This document shows positions 1 through 9,202 of a stretch of 26,161 nt of DNA, piece by piece. The translations under genes and the position numbers were made by a program. The DNA is taken from the NCBI GenBank assembly GCA_963205525.1, contig CAUJJP010000199.1:1-26161 (forward strand), given 5' to 3'. How positions within the stretch are numbered: position 1 is the stretch's first letter; every line of letters starts with the position of its first letter. The stretch comes from Pseudomonadota bacterium (GTDB lineage: Bacteria > Pseudomonadota > Gammaproteobacteria > Burkholderiales > Burkholderiaceae). The notes below the pieces were generated by a model, which saw only the letters and a program-made list of their open reading frames with translations, had not been told where the DNA came from and ran no database searches.

Positions 1-75
1 TGCGCCCCGAGTTGCCCACCGCGTCGGTCGGTTCGTCGCAAGCGCCGACCGCCGCCGTGGACAACTCTGCACCGT

Positions 76-174
76 TCAGCAACCGCCCGAGGTCCACTTA
101 AAAATCGGGGAGAGCTGTTCAGACAAACGGGGCCACTTCTCGACGAATCGGGACTTGTTTTCGATGGAGGCCAT
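76..174 (-). pseudogene. Truncated tyrosine-recombinase (integrase) N-terminus, possible
   Basis: A minus-strand reading frame of 32 codons opens with MASIENKSRF at 172-174, preceded by an AGGAG ribosome-binding site eight bases upstream. From memory, this N-terminal wording is typical of a proteobacterial site-specific integrase family that starts MASIENRSRF. After about ten residues the similarity stops and the frame ends in WTSGGC, whereas intact integrases of this type run to several hundred residues. The gene reads away from the neighbouring tRNA-Pro, as expected for an island integrase next to its attachment site. I infer a decayed or recombined integrase gene. It could instead be a chance frame, and only ten residues support the call. 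Confidence 0.35.
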
Positions 175-235
175 GGGCCGTGCTCCTGTGAATTGGAAGC
201 ACGGTCTAGCGAGCTGGTTTATCCATCTTGCGCGG

Positions 236-278
236 TGGTGGCATGCAGGGCAGTTGTCTGCCACCAATTTGCCACCAA
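236..278. repeat. Three TGGTGGCA motifs, candidate integrase arm-type sites
   Basis: TGCCACCAA occurs at 259-267 and again at 270-278, in direct repetition with an 11-base period (one helical turn). The same motif occurs inverted as TGGTGGCA at 236-243. The cluster lies between the integrase-like start and the tRNA 3' end, where integrases usually bind short arm-type repeats. The binding role is inferred; the repeats themselves are plain. Confidence 0.45.
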
Positions 279-295
279 CGGCGCCAGAAACGACA

Positions 296-316
296 AAGCT
301 CCGACATGCGGAGCTT
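296..316 (-). terminator. Hairpin downstream of tRNA-Pro, probable terminator
   Basis: A perfect 8-base stem (AAGCTCCG / CGGAGCTT) closes a 5-base loop, 30 bases beyond the tRNA 3' end. On the minus strand it is followed by the moderately T-rich TGTCGTTT. This fits a Rho-independent terminator for the ispB-tRNA transcript. Confidence 0.5.
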
Positions 317-345
317 CGTAACGCCTTGATTTACAAGGAAAATTC

Positions 346-422
346 TGGTCGGGGTGAGAGGATTCGAACCTCCGGCCTCTACGTCCCGAACGTAGCGCTC
401 TACCAGGCTAAGCTACACCCCG
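346..422 (-). tRNA. tRNA-Pro, anticodon CGG
   Basis: On the minus strand this is a complete 77-base cloverleaf. The acceptor stem CGGGGTG / CACCCCG is perfect, the T arm contains GGTTCGAATCC, and the 5-base anticodon stem CTACG / CGTAG encloses the loop TTCGGGA. The anticodon is therefore CGG, which reads the proline codon CCG, frequent in a GC-rich genome. The CCA end is encoded (346-348 on the plus strand read TGG), with A as discriminator. It starts 21 bases after the ispB stop, so the two may be cotranscribed. Its 3' end faces the remnant of an integrated element. Confidence 0.97.
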
Positions 423-443
423 ATGGGCGCGGGAACCGCAGCG

Positions 444-1424
444 TCAAAATGACCGGTTCACCGCCCGAACACATAATTCTAGCAGAGCGTCGCGGGCGAT
501 CGACACGGGCAGCGTCGACAGGCAGTGGCGCGCGGCATCGGCTTCGGCAGCAGCGGCGGCGCGGGTGGCGTCGAGGGCGCCGGTGCGCCGCACGATGGCC
601 ACCACATCCTGCATGCGCTCGACTTCGCCGTGCTCGATCGCGCCGCGGATCAGCTGGCGCTCGTCGGCGCTGCCGCGCTCCATGGCGACCAGCAGGGGCA
701 GCGTGGGTTTGCCCTCGCGCAGGTCGTCCCCGATGTTCTTGCCAAGGGCCTTGGCGTCGCCCTCGTAGTCCAGCAGGTCGTCCACGAGCTGGAACGCGGT
801 GCCCAGCGAGCGCCCGTAGTCGGCGCAGCGTTCCTCGACCTCCGGCGAGGCGTCGGCGATCACGGCGCCGAGGCGGGCGCTGGCCTCGAACAGCTTGGCG
901 GTCTTGTAGCGGATGACGCGCAGATAGTCCTGTACCGCCAGGTCGGGGTCGTGCATGTTCATCAACTGCAGCACCTCGCCCTCGGCGATCACGTTGGTGG
1001 CGTCGGCCAGCACCTGCAGCACGCGCATGCGGTCGATCGCCACCATCATCTGGAAGGCGCGCGAGTAGAGGAAGTCGCCCACCAGCACGCTGGCGGCGTT
1101 GCCGAACACGGCGTTGGCGGTGGCGTTGCCGCGCCGCAGCGAGGACTCGTCGACGACGTCGTCGTGCAGCAGGGTGGCGGTGTGGATGAACTCGACGATC
1201 GCCGCCAGTTCATGCCGCTGCGGACCGTCGAAACCCAGGGCCTGCGAGAACAGCAGCACCAGCCGGGGGCGGATGCGCTTGCCGCCGGCGCCGATGATGT
1301 AGTGCGAGATCTGGTCGATCAGCGCCACCCGCGACGCCAGGCGTTCGCGGATGACCGCATCAACCCGTTGCATGTCGGCATCCATCGGGTCCGCGGCTGG
1401 GTGTGGGGCAGTGGCGTGGAGCAC
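444..1424 (-). CDS. ispB: Polyprenyl (octaprenyl) diphosphate synthase
   Basis: This trans-isoprenyl diphosphate synthase adds isopentenyl diphosphate units to make the long side chain of ubiquinone. The 326-residue product matches the family length (E. coli IspB is 323). It has GGKRIRP at about 47-53, the first aspartate-rich motif DDVVDE at 88-93, the [10 protein letters not shown] region near 108-117, and the second aspartate-rich motif DDLLDYEGD at 215-223, which bind the Mg-diphosphate groups. The longest start is a GTG at 1422-1424. An ATG at 1383-1385 (MDADMQRVD) is equally plausible, and neither has a clear ribosome-binding site. It diverges from rplU, the usual arrangement in proteobacteria. 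Chain length cannot be read from the sequence. Confidence 0.95.
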   Translation of the reverse strand: MLHATAPHPAADPMDADMQRVDAVIRERLASRVALIDQISHYIIGAGGKRIRPRLVLLFSQALGFDGPQRHELAAIVEFIHTATLLHDDVVDESSLRRGNATANAVFGNAASVLVGDFLYSRAFQMMVAIDRMRVLQVLADATNVIAEGEVLQLMNMHDPDLAVQDYLRVIRYKTAKLFEASARLGAVIADASPEVEERCADYGRSLGTAFQLVDDLLDYEGDAKALGKNIGDDLREGKPTLPLLVAMERGSADERQLIRGAIEHGEVERMQDVVAIVRRTGALDATRAAAAAEADAARHCLSTLPVSIARDALLELCVRAVNRSF

Positions 1425-1448
1425 GACAGAACATCCGCAAGCGCCGGC

Positions 1449-1454
1449 ATTATA
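1449..1454 (-). promoter_or_regulatory. -10 element TATAAT for ispB
   Basis: A perfect consensus TATAAT lies on the minus strand and would start transcription near 1442, just upstream of the GTG start at 1424. No good -35 hexamer is visible at the expected distance. Confidence 0.5.
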
Positions 1455-1515
1455 GGGACCGACTCCCGTCGCCGATCGATCCGGCTGGGAGGGTGCGGCT
1501 GCAGCGCGCCACCTG

Positions 1516-1524
1516 TGGTATATT
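1516..1524 (+). promoter_or_regulatory. Extended -10 promoter (TGG-TATATT) for rplU-rpmA
   Basis: TATATT at 1519-1524 is preceded directly by TGG, an extended -10 motif that could compensate for the weak -35 region. It is the only AT-rich hexamer of this quality between ispB and rplU. It implies a leader of about 130 bases, with a small hairpin right after the start (GCTCG 1530-1534 / CGAGC 1539-1543). The leader could host autoregulation of the ribosomal-protein operon, which I infer only from its length. Confidence 0.55.
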
Positions 1525-1660
1525 CAAAGGCTCGCCTACGAGCGGGCTTCTTCCATGGAGCTGCGCGTTGGGCGGGCCCGTCGGATTCGTCGATCTCACC
1601 GGGATCACCGGTCTTTGGCGCTGGCGGGAACCCAGTCTTTCCCCTCAAAGGATCCCACCC

Positions 1661-1972
1661 ATGTACGCGGTCATAAAAACCGGCGGCAAGCAATACAAGG
1701 TTGCCGTTGGCGAGAAGATCAAGGTAGAACAGATTGCTGCGGACGTTGGCCAGGAGATCGTGATCGACCAGGTGCTCGCCGTCGGCAACGGCGCCGAGCT
1801 CAAGGTCGGCGAACCCCTGGTGGCTGGCGCCACGGTCAGTGCGACCGTCGTCGCCCACGGCCGGCATGACAAGGTACGCATCTTCAAGATGCGTCGGCGC
1901 AAGCACTACCAGAAGCACGGCGGCCATCGCCAGAACTACACCGAGCTGCAGATCGGCGCGGTCAAGGCCTGA
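1661..1972 (+). CDS. rplU: 50S ribosomal protein L21
   Basis: L21 binds 23S rRNA in the large ribosomal subunit. The product is 103 residues, exactly the length of E. coli L21. It starts [14 protein letters not shown] and carries the conserved basic segment [21 protein letters not shown] near residues 69-89, which contacts rRNA. The start ATG is preceded by AAAGGA at 1648-1653. A longer reading frame extends upstream but has no family similarity there. rpmA follows after 14 bases with an AAGGAG site that overlaps the rplU stop, so the two form an operon. Confidence 0.98.
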   Translation: MYAVIKTGGKQYKVAVGEKIKVEQIAADVGQEIVIDQVLAVGNGAELKVGEPLVAGATVSATVVAHGRHDKVRIFKMRRRKHYQKHGGHRQNYTELQIGAVKA

Positions 1973-1986
1973 AGGAGCACTGAACC

Positions 1987-2244
1987 ATGGCACAGAAAAA
2001 GGGCGGCGGCTCCACCCGCAACGGCCGCGACTCACAGCCGAAGATGCTGGGTGTGAAGGTGTTCGGCGGCCAGGCCATCCCGGCCGGGTCGATCATCGTG
2101 CGCCAGCGCGGCACGCGCTTCCACGCCGGCACCGGCGTCGGTATGGGCCGCGACCACACGCTGTTCGCGCTCGTCGACGGCACGGTGTCGTTCAAGGTCA
2201 AGGGCCCGAACAACAACCAGACGGTGTTCGTCACGCCGGTCTGA
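1987..2244 (+). CDS. rpmA: 50S ribosomal protein L27
   Basis: L27 sits near the peptidyl-transferase centre and helps position tRNA. The 85-residue product equals the E. coli length. It starts [16 protein letters not shown], the flexible N-terminus that reaches the active site, with no cleavable extension of the Firmicutes type. KVFGGQ and [15 protein letters not shown] follow. A strong AAGGAG ribosome-binding site lies at 1972-1977. A hairpin terminator follows 34 bases after the stop and separates it from obgE. Confidence 0.98.
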   Translation: MAQKKGGGSTRNGRDSQPKMLGVKVFGGQAIPAGSIIVRQRGTRFHAGTGVGMGRDHTLFALVDGTVSFKVKGPNNNQTVFVTPV

Positions 2245-2267
2245 CCTCGCTGTCAGCCCCGGCCTGA

Positions 2268-4501
<2,234 letters not shown>

Positions 4502-4538
4502 CGGAAACCGACGCTGGCGCGCCCCTTGCCGCCGACGC

Positions 4539-5147
4539 TCAGCCAGGCGGCGGCTCGGCGGGCCGGATTCCGTCCTCGGCGGTGGCAGCCGGGGCCCCGT
4601 CGTCAGACAGCTCCTCGCGCGCATCGTGGCGGCGGTCGCGCATGCCGGCGCGCAGGTAGCGGTTGTGGTGGTTGGTGCGCGGCAGATAGCGCGCCAGCTC
4701 GGTGAGCGCCATCTCGTAGACGCCGCGCTTGAACTCGATCACCACGTCCAGCGGCACCCAGTAGTCGTTCCAGCGCCAGGCGTCGAACTCCGGGTGGTTG
4801 GTGGCGCGCAGGTTCATGTCGCTGTCGCGGCCGAGCAGCTTGAGCAGGAACCAGATCTGCTTCTGGCCGCGGTAGTGTCCACGGGCGTCGCGGCGGATGA
4901 AGTGATCCGGCACCTCGTAGCGCAGCCAGTCCCGGGTGCGGGCCAGGATCTGCACGTGCTCGGGGTGCAGACCCACCTCCTCGTGCAGCTCTCGGAACAT
5001 CGCCTGCTCTGGCGTCTCGCCGTACTTGATCCCGCCTTGCGGGAACTGCCAGGAGTGGGTTCGCAGGCGTTTGCCCCAGAACACCTGGTTGCGCGCGTTG
5101 AGCAGGATGATGCCGACGTTAGGCCTGAAGCCTTCCCTGTCGAGCAT
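4539..5147 (-). CDS. rppH: RNA pyrophosphohydrolase
   Basis: RppH removes pyrophosphate from the 5' end of triphosphorylated mRNA and so triggers RNase E-dependent decay. The 202-residue product has the full Nudix box at 38-60: G38, E44, R52, E53, E56, E57 and G59 in their canonical spacing, inside [12 protein letters not shown] and RELHEEVGL. The start at 5145-5147 ([13 protein letters not shown]) matches the family N-terminus; the upstream extension in this frame has no similarity. The last 40 residues ([16 protein letters not shown] and on) are an acidic, low-complexity extension beyond the E. coli protein (176 residues). It is divergent from proS. Confidence 0.95.
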   Translation of the reverse strand: MLDREGFRPNVGIILLNARNQVFWGKRLRTHSWQFPQGGIKYGETPEQAMFRELHEEVGLHPEHVQILARTRDWLRYEVPDHFIRRDARGHYRGQKQIWFLLKLLGRDSDMNLRATNHPEFDAWRWNDYWVPLDVVIEFKRGVYEMALTELARYLPRTNHHNRYLRAGMRDRRHDAREELSDDGAPAATAEDGIRPAEPPPG

Positions 5148-5150
5148 AAT

Positions 5151-5181
5151 CTGACCCCGAATTTTGATTGAAATCATTATG
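5151..5181. promoter_or_regulatory. AT-rich divergent promoter zone between rppH and proS
   Basis: This is the only AT-rich patch in the 160-base divergent gap. On the minus strand CATAAT (5176-5181) is a plausible -10 for rppH, with a leader of about 20 bases. On the plus strand CTGACC (5151-5156) and CATTAT (5175-5180), 18 bases apart, resemble a -35/-10 pair for proS. The two -10 elements overlap, so the promoters may compete. Confidence 0.35.
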
Positions 5182-5307
5182 GCACCGCCCTGGTGCCACG
5201 CGGCAGCCCACGCTAACCCGCAGCCCGGCCGAACCCCCGTCCGCACCCGTGCGCGCAGCCGCGCGCAGCGCCCCTGCCGTGCCACCACCGCAAGCCATCA
5301 ACGCCCG

Positions 5308-7053
5308 ATGAAAGCCTCCCGATTCTTCGTCAGCACCCTGAAGGAAGCCCCGGCCGACGCCGAGGTCGTCAGCCACAAGCTGATGATGCGCGCCGGCCTC
5401 ATCAAGCGCCTGTCGGCCGGCATCTACAACTACATGCCGATGGGACTGCGCGTGATACGCAAGGTGGAGGCCATCATCCGCGAGGAGATGGACCGTGCCG
5501 GTGCGGTCGAGCTGCTGATGCCGCTGGTGCAGCCGGCCGAGCTGTGGCAGGAGACCGGGCGCTTCGAGAAGATGGGTCCCGAGCTGCTGCGGGTGAAGGA
5601 CCGCCACGAGCGCAGCTTCGTCATCCAACCCACGAGCGAGGAAGTCGTCACCGACATCGCGCGCCAGGAGCTGCGCAGCTACAAGCAGCTGCCGCGCAAC
5701 TTCTATCACATCCAGACCAAGTTCCGCGACGAGCGCCGGCCGCGCTTCGGCGTCATGCGCGGGCGCGAGTTCACGATGAAGGACGCCTACTCCTTCGACC
5801 GCGACAAGGAAGGCGCGGCGCGCAGCTACCAGCAGATGTTCAAGGCCTATGGCGCGATCTTCGACCGCTTCGGCCTGCAGTACCGCGCGGTGGCGGCCGA
5901 CACCGGCGCCATCGGCGGCGACCTCTCGCACGAGTTCCAGGTCATCGCCGACACCGGCGAGGACGCGATCGTCTACTGCCCGGGCAGCGACTACGCCGCC
6001 AACATGGAGCTCGCCGAAGCGCTGGCGCCCGCAGCGGCACGCGCTGCGCCCTCGATGCTGCTCGCGAAGACGCCCACCCCCGGCAAGAGCACCTGCGAGG
6101 ACGTCGCCGCACTGCTGGGCCTGCCGCTGCAAAACACCGTCAAGTCGCTGGTGCTCGCGAGCGACGAGCGTGACGAAGCAGGTGACCTCACCGGCACCCG
6201 CATCTGGCTGCTGCTGGTGCGCGGCGACCACAGCCTGAACGAGGTCAAGGCCGGCAAGCTGCCGGGGCTGAAGGCGGGCTGGCGCTTTGCGACCGCTGCC
6301 GAAATCGAGGCCCACTTCGGTTGCAAACCCGGCTACCTGGGCCCGATCGCCACCCGGCTGCCGGTGACGGTGGTCGCCGACCGCACGGTGGCGCAGATGA
6401 GCGACTTCTGCTGCGGCGCCAACGACGCCGACCACCATTACACCGGTGCCAACTGGGGCCGCGACCTGCCCGAGCCCGCCCTGGTGGCCGACATCCGCAA
6501 CGTCGTGGCGGGTGATCCCTCGCCGGACGGCCGCGGCGAGCTCGCGATCCAGCGTGGCATCGAAGTCGGCCACGTGTTCTACCTCGGCACCAAGTACAGC
6601 GCGGCGATGAACGCGGTCTTCCTCGACGAGGGCGGCAAGCCGCAGCCGATGGAGATGGGCTGCTACGGCATCGGCGTCACGCGCATCCTGGGGGCGGCGA
6701 TCGAGCAGAACCACGACGAGCGCGGCATCATCTGGCCGGCCACGATCGCGCCCTTCGAACTCGTGATCTGCCCGATCGGCTACGAGCGCAGCGAGGAGGT
6801 GCGTGCAGCCGCCGACCGCCTGCACGACGAGCTCGCGGCGCTCGGCCTGGACGTCGTGCTCGACGACCGTGGCGAGCGCCCGGGCGCGATGTTCGCCGAC
6901 TGGGAACTGATCGGCCTGCCCTGGCGCCTCGTGATCTCCGACCGCGGCTTGAAGGCCGGCACGGTGGAGCTGCAGGGGCGGCGCGAGACGGCGGCCAGCG
7001 TGCTGCCGCTGGCCGAAGCGCTGCCGGCCCTGAAGGCGCGCCTGCGCGGATGA
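5308..7053 (+). CDS. proS: Proline-tRNA ligase (bacterial type with editing insert)
   Basis: ProS charges tRNA-Pro and edits mischarged alanine. The 581-residue length fits the bacterial type (E. coli 572). It shows the N-terminal [15 protein letters not shown], class II motif 2 around 139-163 ([20 protein letters not shown]), a YbaK-like editing insert in roughly 240-400, motif 3 around 450-477 ([10 protein letters not shown]) and a C-terminal anticodon-binding domain. The start at 5308 was chosen for N-terminal similarity; the reading frame extends upstream to 5164 without similarity, and no good ribosome-binding site is visible. The cognate tRNA-Pro(CGG) lies in this same window at 346-422. 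It overlaps the next gene by four bases. Confidence 0.97.
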   Translation: MKASRFFVSTLKEAPADAEVVSHKLMMRAGLIKRLSAGIYNYMPMGLRVIRKVEAIIREEMDRAGAVELLMPLVQPAELWQETGRFEKMGPELLRVKDRHERSFVIQPTSEEVVTDIARQELRSYKQLPRNFYHIQTKFRDERRPRFGVMRGREFTMKDAYSFDRDKEGAARSYQQMFKAYGAIFDRFGLQYRAVAADTGAIGGDLSHEFQVIADTGEDAIVYCPGSDYAANMELAEALAPAAARAAPSMLLAKTPTPGKSTCEDVAALLGLPLQNTVKSLVLASDERDEAGDLTGTRIWLLLVRGDHSLNEVKAGKLPGLKAGWRFATAAEIEAHFGCKPGYLGPIATRLPVTVVADRTVAQMSDFCCGANDADHHYTGANWGRDLPEPALVADIRNVVAGDPSPDGRGELAIQRGIEVGHVFYLGTKYSAAMNAVFLDEGGKPQPMEMGCYGIGVTRILGAAIEQNHDERGIIWPATIAPFELVICPIGYERSEEVRAAADRLHDELAALGLDVVLDDRGERPGAMFADWELIGLPWRLVISDRGLKAGTVELQGRRETAASVLPLAEALPALKARLRG

Positions 7054-7673
7054 ACGCGCGGCGGGCGCTGCTCGCGCTGCCGCTCGGGCTGGCGCTGGGG
7101 TCGGCGCAGACGCCGGCGCGCGCCGGGCGGCAGATCGAGGAGCCGCTGGCCGACCGCGTGCGCGGCGCGCTCGCCGCGGCGGTGGCGCAGGCCGCGCCGC
7201 CGCGGCCGAGCTTCGAGCGCATGGAGGACCGCCTGGCCTATCTGCGCTGGCTGGGTGGTGCGAGCGAGCTGCTGCGCGCGCGCATCGCTGAGCACCACAC
7301 GCGGGTCGAGTTCCTGCAGACCCTGTGGTACGAGAGCCGGCGCGCCGGGCTGGAGACCGCGCTCGTGCTCGGCCTGACCCAGGTCGAGAGCGGCTTTCGC
7401 AAGTACGCGATCAGCAGCGCCGGAGCGCGCGGCTACATGCAGGTGATGCCGTTCTGGAGCCGGTTGATCGGCGACGGGGTGGCGAGCCGGCTGTTCCACA
7501 CCCAGACCAATCTGCGCTTCGGCTGCGTCATCCTGCGCCACTACCTCGACACCGAGGGCGGCGACCTGTTCCTGGCGCTGGGCCGCTACAACGGCAGCCG
7601 CGGCAAGCGCGCCTACCCGGACATGGTGTTCGCCTCGCGCGCGCGCTGGCAGCGCGCCGACCGCCCGAACTGA
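7050..7673 (+). CDS. Lytic transglycosylase, SLT family
   Basis: This is a probable periplasmic enzyme that cleaves murein glycan strands to 1,6-anhydroMurNAc ends. The 207-residue protein starts with a signal-like segment ([25 protein letters not shown], about 1-25). The SLT core follows: [15 protein letters not shown] with catalytic Glu113, [12 protein letters not shown] at 126-136, and [11 protein letters not shown] at 176-185. Family 1 lytic transglycosylases share these three motifs. Its start overlaps the proS stop (ATGA). Lytic transglycosylases behind proS are a recurrent betaproteobacterial arrangement as I remember it. It neighbours mpl, another murein-turnover gene. No lipobox is seen, so it is probably soluble. 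Confidence 0.9.
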   Translation: MNARRALLALPLGLALGSAQTPARAGRQIEEPLADRVRGALAAAVAQAAPPRPSFERMEDRLAYLRWLGGASELLRARIAEHHTRVEFLQTLWYESRRAGLETALVLGLTQVESGFRKYAISSAGARGYMQVMPFWSRLIGDGVASRLFHTQTNLRFGCVILRHYLDTEGGDLFLALGRYNGSRGKRAYPDMVFASRARWQRADRPN

Positions 7674-7695
7674 GTTGCGGCGCACCTCCGCCGAT

Positions 7696-7701
7696 CACAA
7701 T
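7696..7701 (+). promoter_or_regulatory. -10-like CACAAT directly upstream of mpl
   Basis: CACAAT ends nine bases before the mpl ATG at 7711, and no Shine-Dalgarno sequence lies between. TTGCGG at 7675-7680 resembles a -35, but the spacer is only 15 bases. If used, transcription would begin at or next to the start codon. Confidence 0.35.
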
Positions 7702-7710
7702 CTTCGCCCC

Positions 7711-9084
7711 ATGCACATCCACATCCTCGGCATCTGCGGCACCTTCATGGGGTCGCTGGCGGCGCTGGCGCGCGAAGCCGGCCACCGCGTCACCGGCTGC
7801 GATGCCGGCGTCTACCCGCCGATGAGCGAGCAGCTGCGCGCGCTCGGCATCGAGCTCATCGACGGCTGGTCGGCCGACCAGATCGCCCTCGCGCCGGACG
7901 TCTTCGTGGTTGGCAACGTGGTCACGCGCGGCAACCCGCTGATGGAGGCCATCCTCGACGCCGGCCTGCCCTACACCAGCGGCCCGCAGTGGCTGGCCGA
8001 GCAGGTGCTGCCGGGTCGCCACGTGCTGGCGGTGGCCGGCACCCACGGCAAGACGACCACCACCGCCATGCTGGCCTGGATCCTCGACCAGGCCGGGCTG
8101 CAGCCCGGTTTCCTGGTCGGCGGCGTGCCGCTGAACTTCGGCGTCTCGGCGCGGCTGGGCGCGGGTGCGGCCTTCGTCATCGAGGCCGACGAGTACGACA
8201 CCGCCTTCTTCGACAAGCGCAGCAAGTTCGTCCACTACCGGCCGCGCACCGCGGTGCTGAACAACCTGGAGTTCGACCACGCCGACATCTTTGCCGACCT
8301 GGCGGCGATCGAGACCCAGTTCCACCACCTGGTGCGCACCGTGCCGGCGGCGGGCCGGCTGGTCGTGAACGCGCGCGAGGAGGCGCTGGCGCGCGTGCTC
8401 GCGCGTGGCTGCTGGAGCCAGGTGCAGCTGTTCGGCGCGCGCAAGGAGGAGCCCGGCGCCTTGCGCGCGCGCGGCGAGCCGCATGACTTCGACGTCCTGC
8501 GCGGGGCGCTGAAGGTGGCGCACGTGAGCTGGCCGCTGCTGGGCGAGCACAACCAGCTCAACGCGCTGGCAGCGATCGCGGCCGCCGAGCACCTGGGCGT
8601 CGATCCGGCACAGGCGGCGGCGGCGCTGGCGCGCTTCGAGAACGTACGGCGCCGGCTCGAGCTGCGCGGCAGCGCCGCCGGGGTGGCGGTGTACGACGAT
8701 TTCGCCCATCACCCGAGCGCGATCCGGACCACCATAGACGGGCTGCGGCGCAAGGTCGGCGGTGCGCGCATCCTCGCCATCTTCGAGCCGCGATCCAACA
8801 CCATGAAGCGCGGCGACATGGCGGCGCTGCTGCCCTGGGCGCTTGAGGAGGCCGACCTCGCCTTCTGTCACGCCGCCAAGCTGGGTTGGGACGCACGGGC
8901 GGCGCTGGCGCCGATGGGCGACCGGGCGCAGGTCTGGGATGACATCGACCGGCTGGTGGAGGCCGTCGTGCGCGCTGCGCGTCCCGGCGACCAGCTGCTG
9001 TGCATGAGCAACGGCGGCTTCGGCGGCGTGCACGACAAGCTGCTCGCCGCCCTGGCCGGGCGCGCCGGACGCTCCGAGGGTTGA
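7711..9084 (+). CDS. mpl: UDP-MurNAc:L-alanyl-gamma-D-glutamyl-meso-diaminopimelate ligase
   Basis: Mpl joins recycled murein tripeptide to UDP-MurNAc in the cytoplasm. The 457-residue product has the Mur-ligase layout: N-terminal MHIHILGICGTFMGSLA (Rossmann-like), ATP loop GTHGKTTTT 110-118, EADEYDTAFFDKRSKF 158-173 and NNLEFDHADIF 184-194. The wording EYDTAFFDKRSKF separates Mpl from MurC. The ATG at 7711 gives the family N-terminus; a TTG 36 bases upstream adds residues without similarity. AmpD (25412-26047), which frees the peptide used here, lies elsewhere in this window, so the recycling route is represented at two loci. Confidence 0.95.
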   Translation: MHIHILGICGTFMGSLAALAREAGHRVTGCDAGVYPPMSEQLRALGIELIDGWSADQIALAPDVFVVGNVVTRGNPLMEAILDAGLPYTSGPQWLAEQVLPGRHVLAVAGTHGKTTTTAMLAWILDQAGLQPGFLVGGVPLNFGVSARLGAGAAFVIEADEYDTAFFDKRSKFVHYRPRTAVLNNLEFDHADIFADLAAIETQFHHLVRTVPAAGRLVVNAREEALARVLARGCWSQVQLFGARKEEPGALRARGEPHDFDVLRGALKVAHVSWPLLGEHNQLNALAAIAAAEHLGVDPAQAAAALARFENVRRRLELRGSAAGVAVYDDFAHHPSAIRTTIDGLRRKVGGARILAIFEPRSNTMKRGDMAALLPWALEEADLAFCHAAKLGWDARAALAPMGDRAQVWDDIDRLVEAVVRAARPGDQLLCMSNGGFGGVHDKLLAALAGRAGRSEG

Positions 9085-9090
9085 AAGCGG

Positions 9091-9119
9091 CGGCGGGCGG
9101 CCCCGGCCTTCGCCCGCCG
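9091..9119. terminator. GC-rich hairpin in the mpl/protease convergent gap
   Basis: A perfect 9-base stem (CGGCGGGCG 9091-9099 / CGCCCGCCG 9111-9119) with an 11-base loop begins six bases after the mpl stop. No T-run follows on either strand, so it may act as a Rho-assisted or bidirectional stop. A second, imperfect stem-loop (CCCAGG / CCTGGG) lies at 9153-9175. Confidence 0.45.
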
Positions 9120-9202
9120 GCACCTCAGGCGCTCCAAAAGACGCCGGGCCGCCCCAGGTCTTCTTGACCCCTGGGCCGGGCGCAGCTCGGCCCGGGGGGC
9201 GC

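Larger units (their letters stand above)
1..345. other. Gene-poor flank of tRNA-Pro, probable remnant of an integrated element
   Basis: This stretch has no intact gene. It holds a 32-codon integrase-like start (76-174, minus), three copies of a TGGTGGCA motif (236-278), a hairpin (296-316) and, at 25-51, a further inverted repeat (CGGTCGG / CCGACCG). It lies directly beyond the 3' end of tRNA-Pro, the usual side for integration of phages and genomic islands. What lies left of position 1 is unknown, so the element could continue there. Confidence 0.45.

Noticed and set aside
5119..6825. 568-residue minus-strand frame opposite proS
   Set aside because: Shadow of proS, low-complexity composition without motifs.
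9153..9201. Further GC-rich stems in the mpl/protease gap as separate terminators
   Set aside because: They are imperfect and lack a T-run; in such GC-rich DNA short stems are expected by chance.
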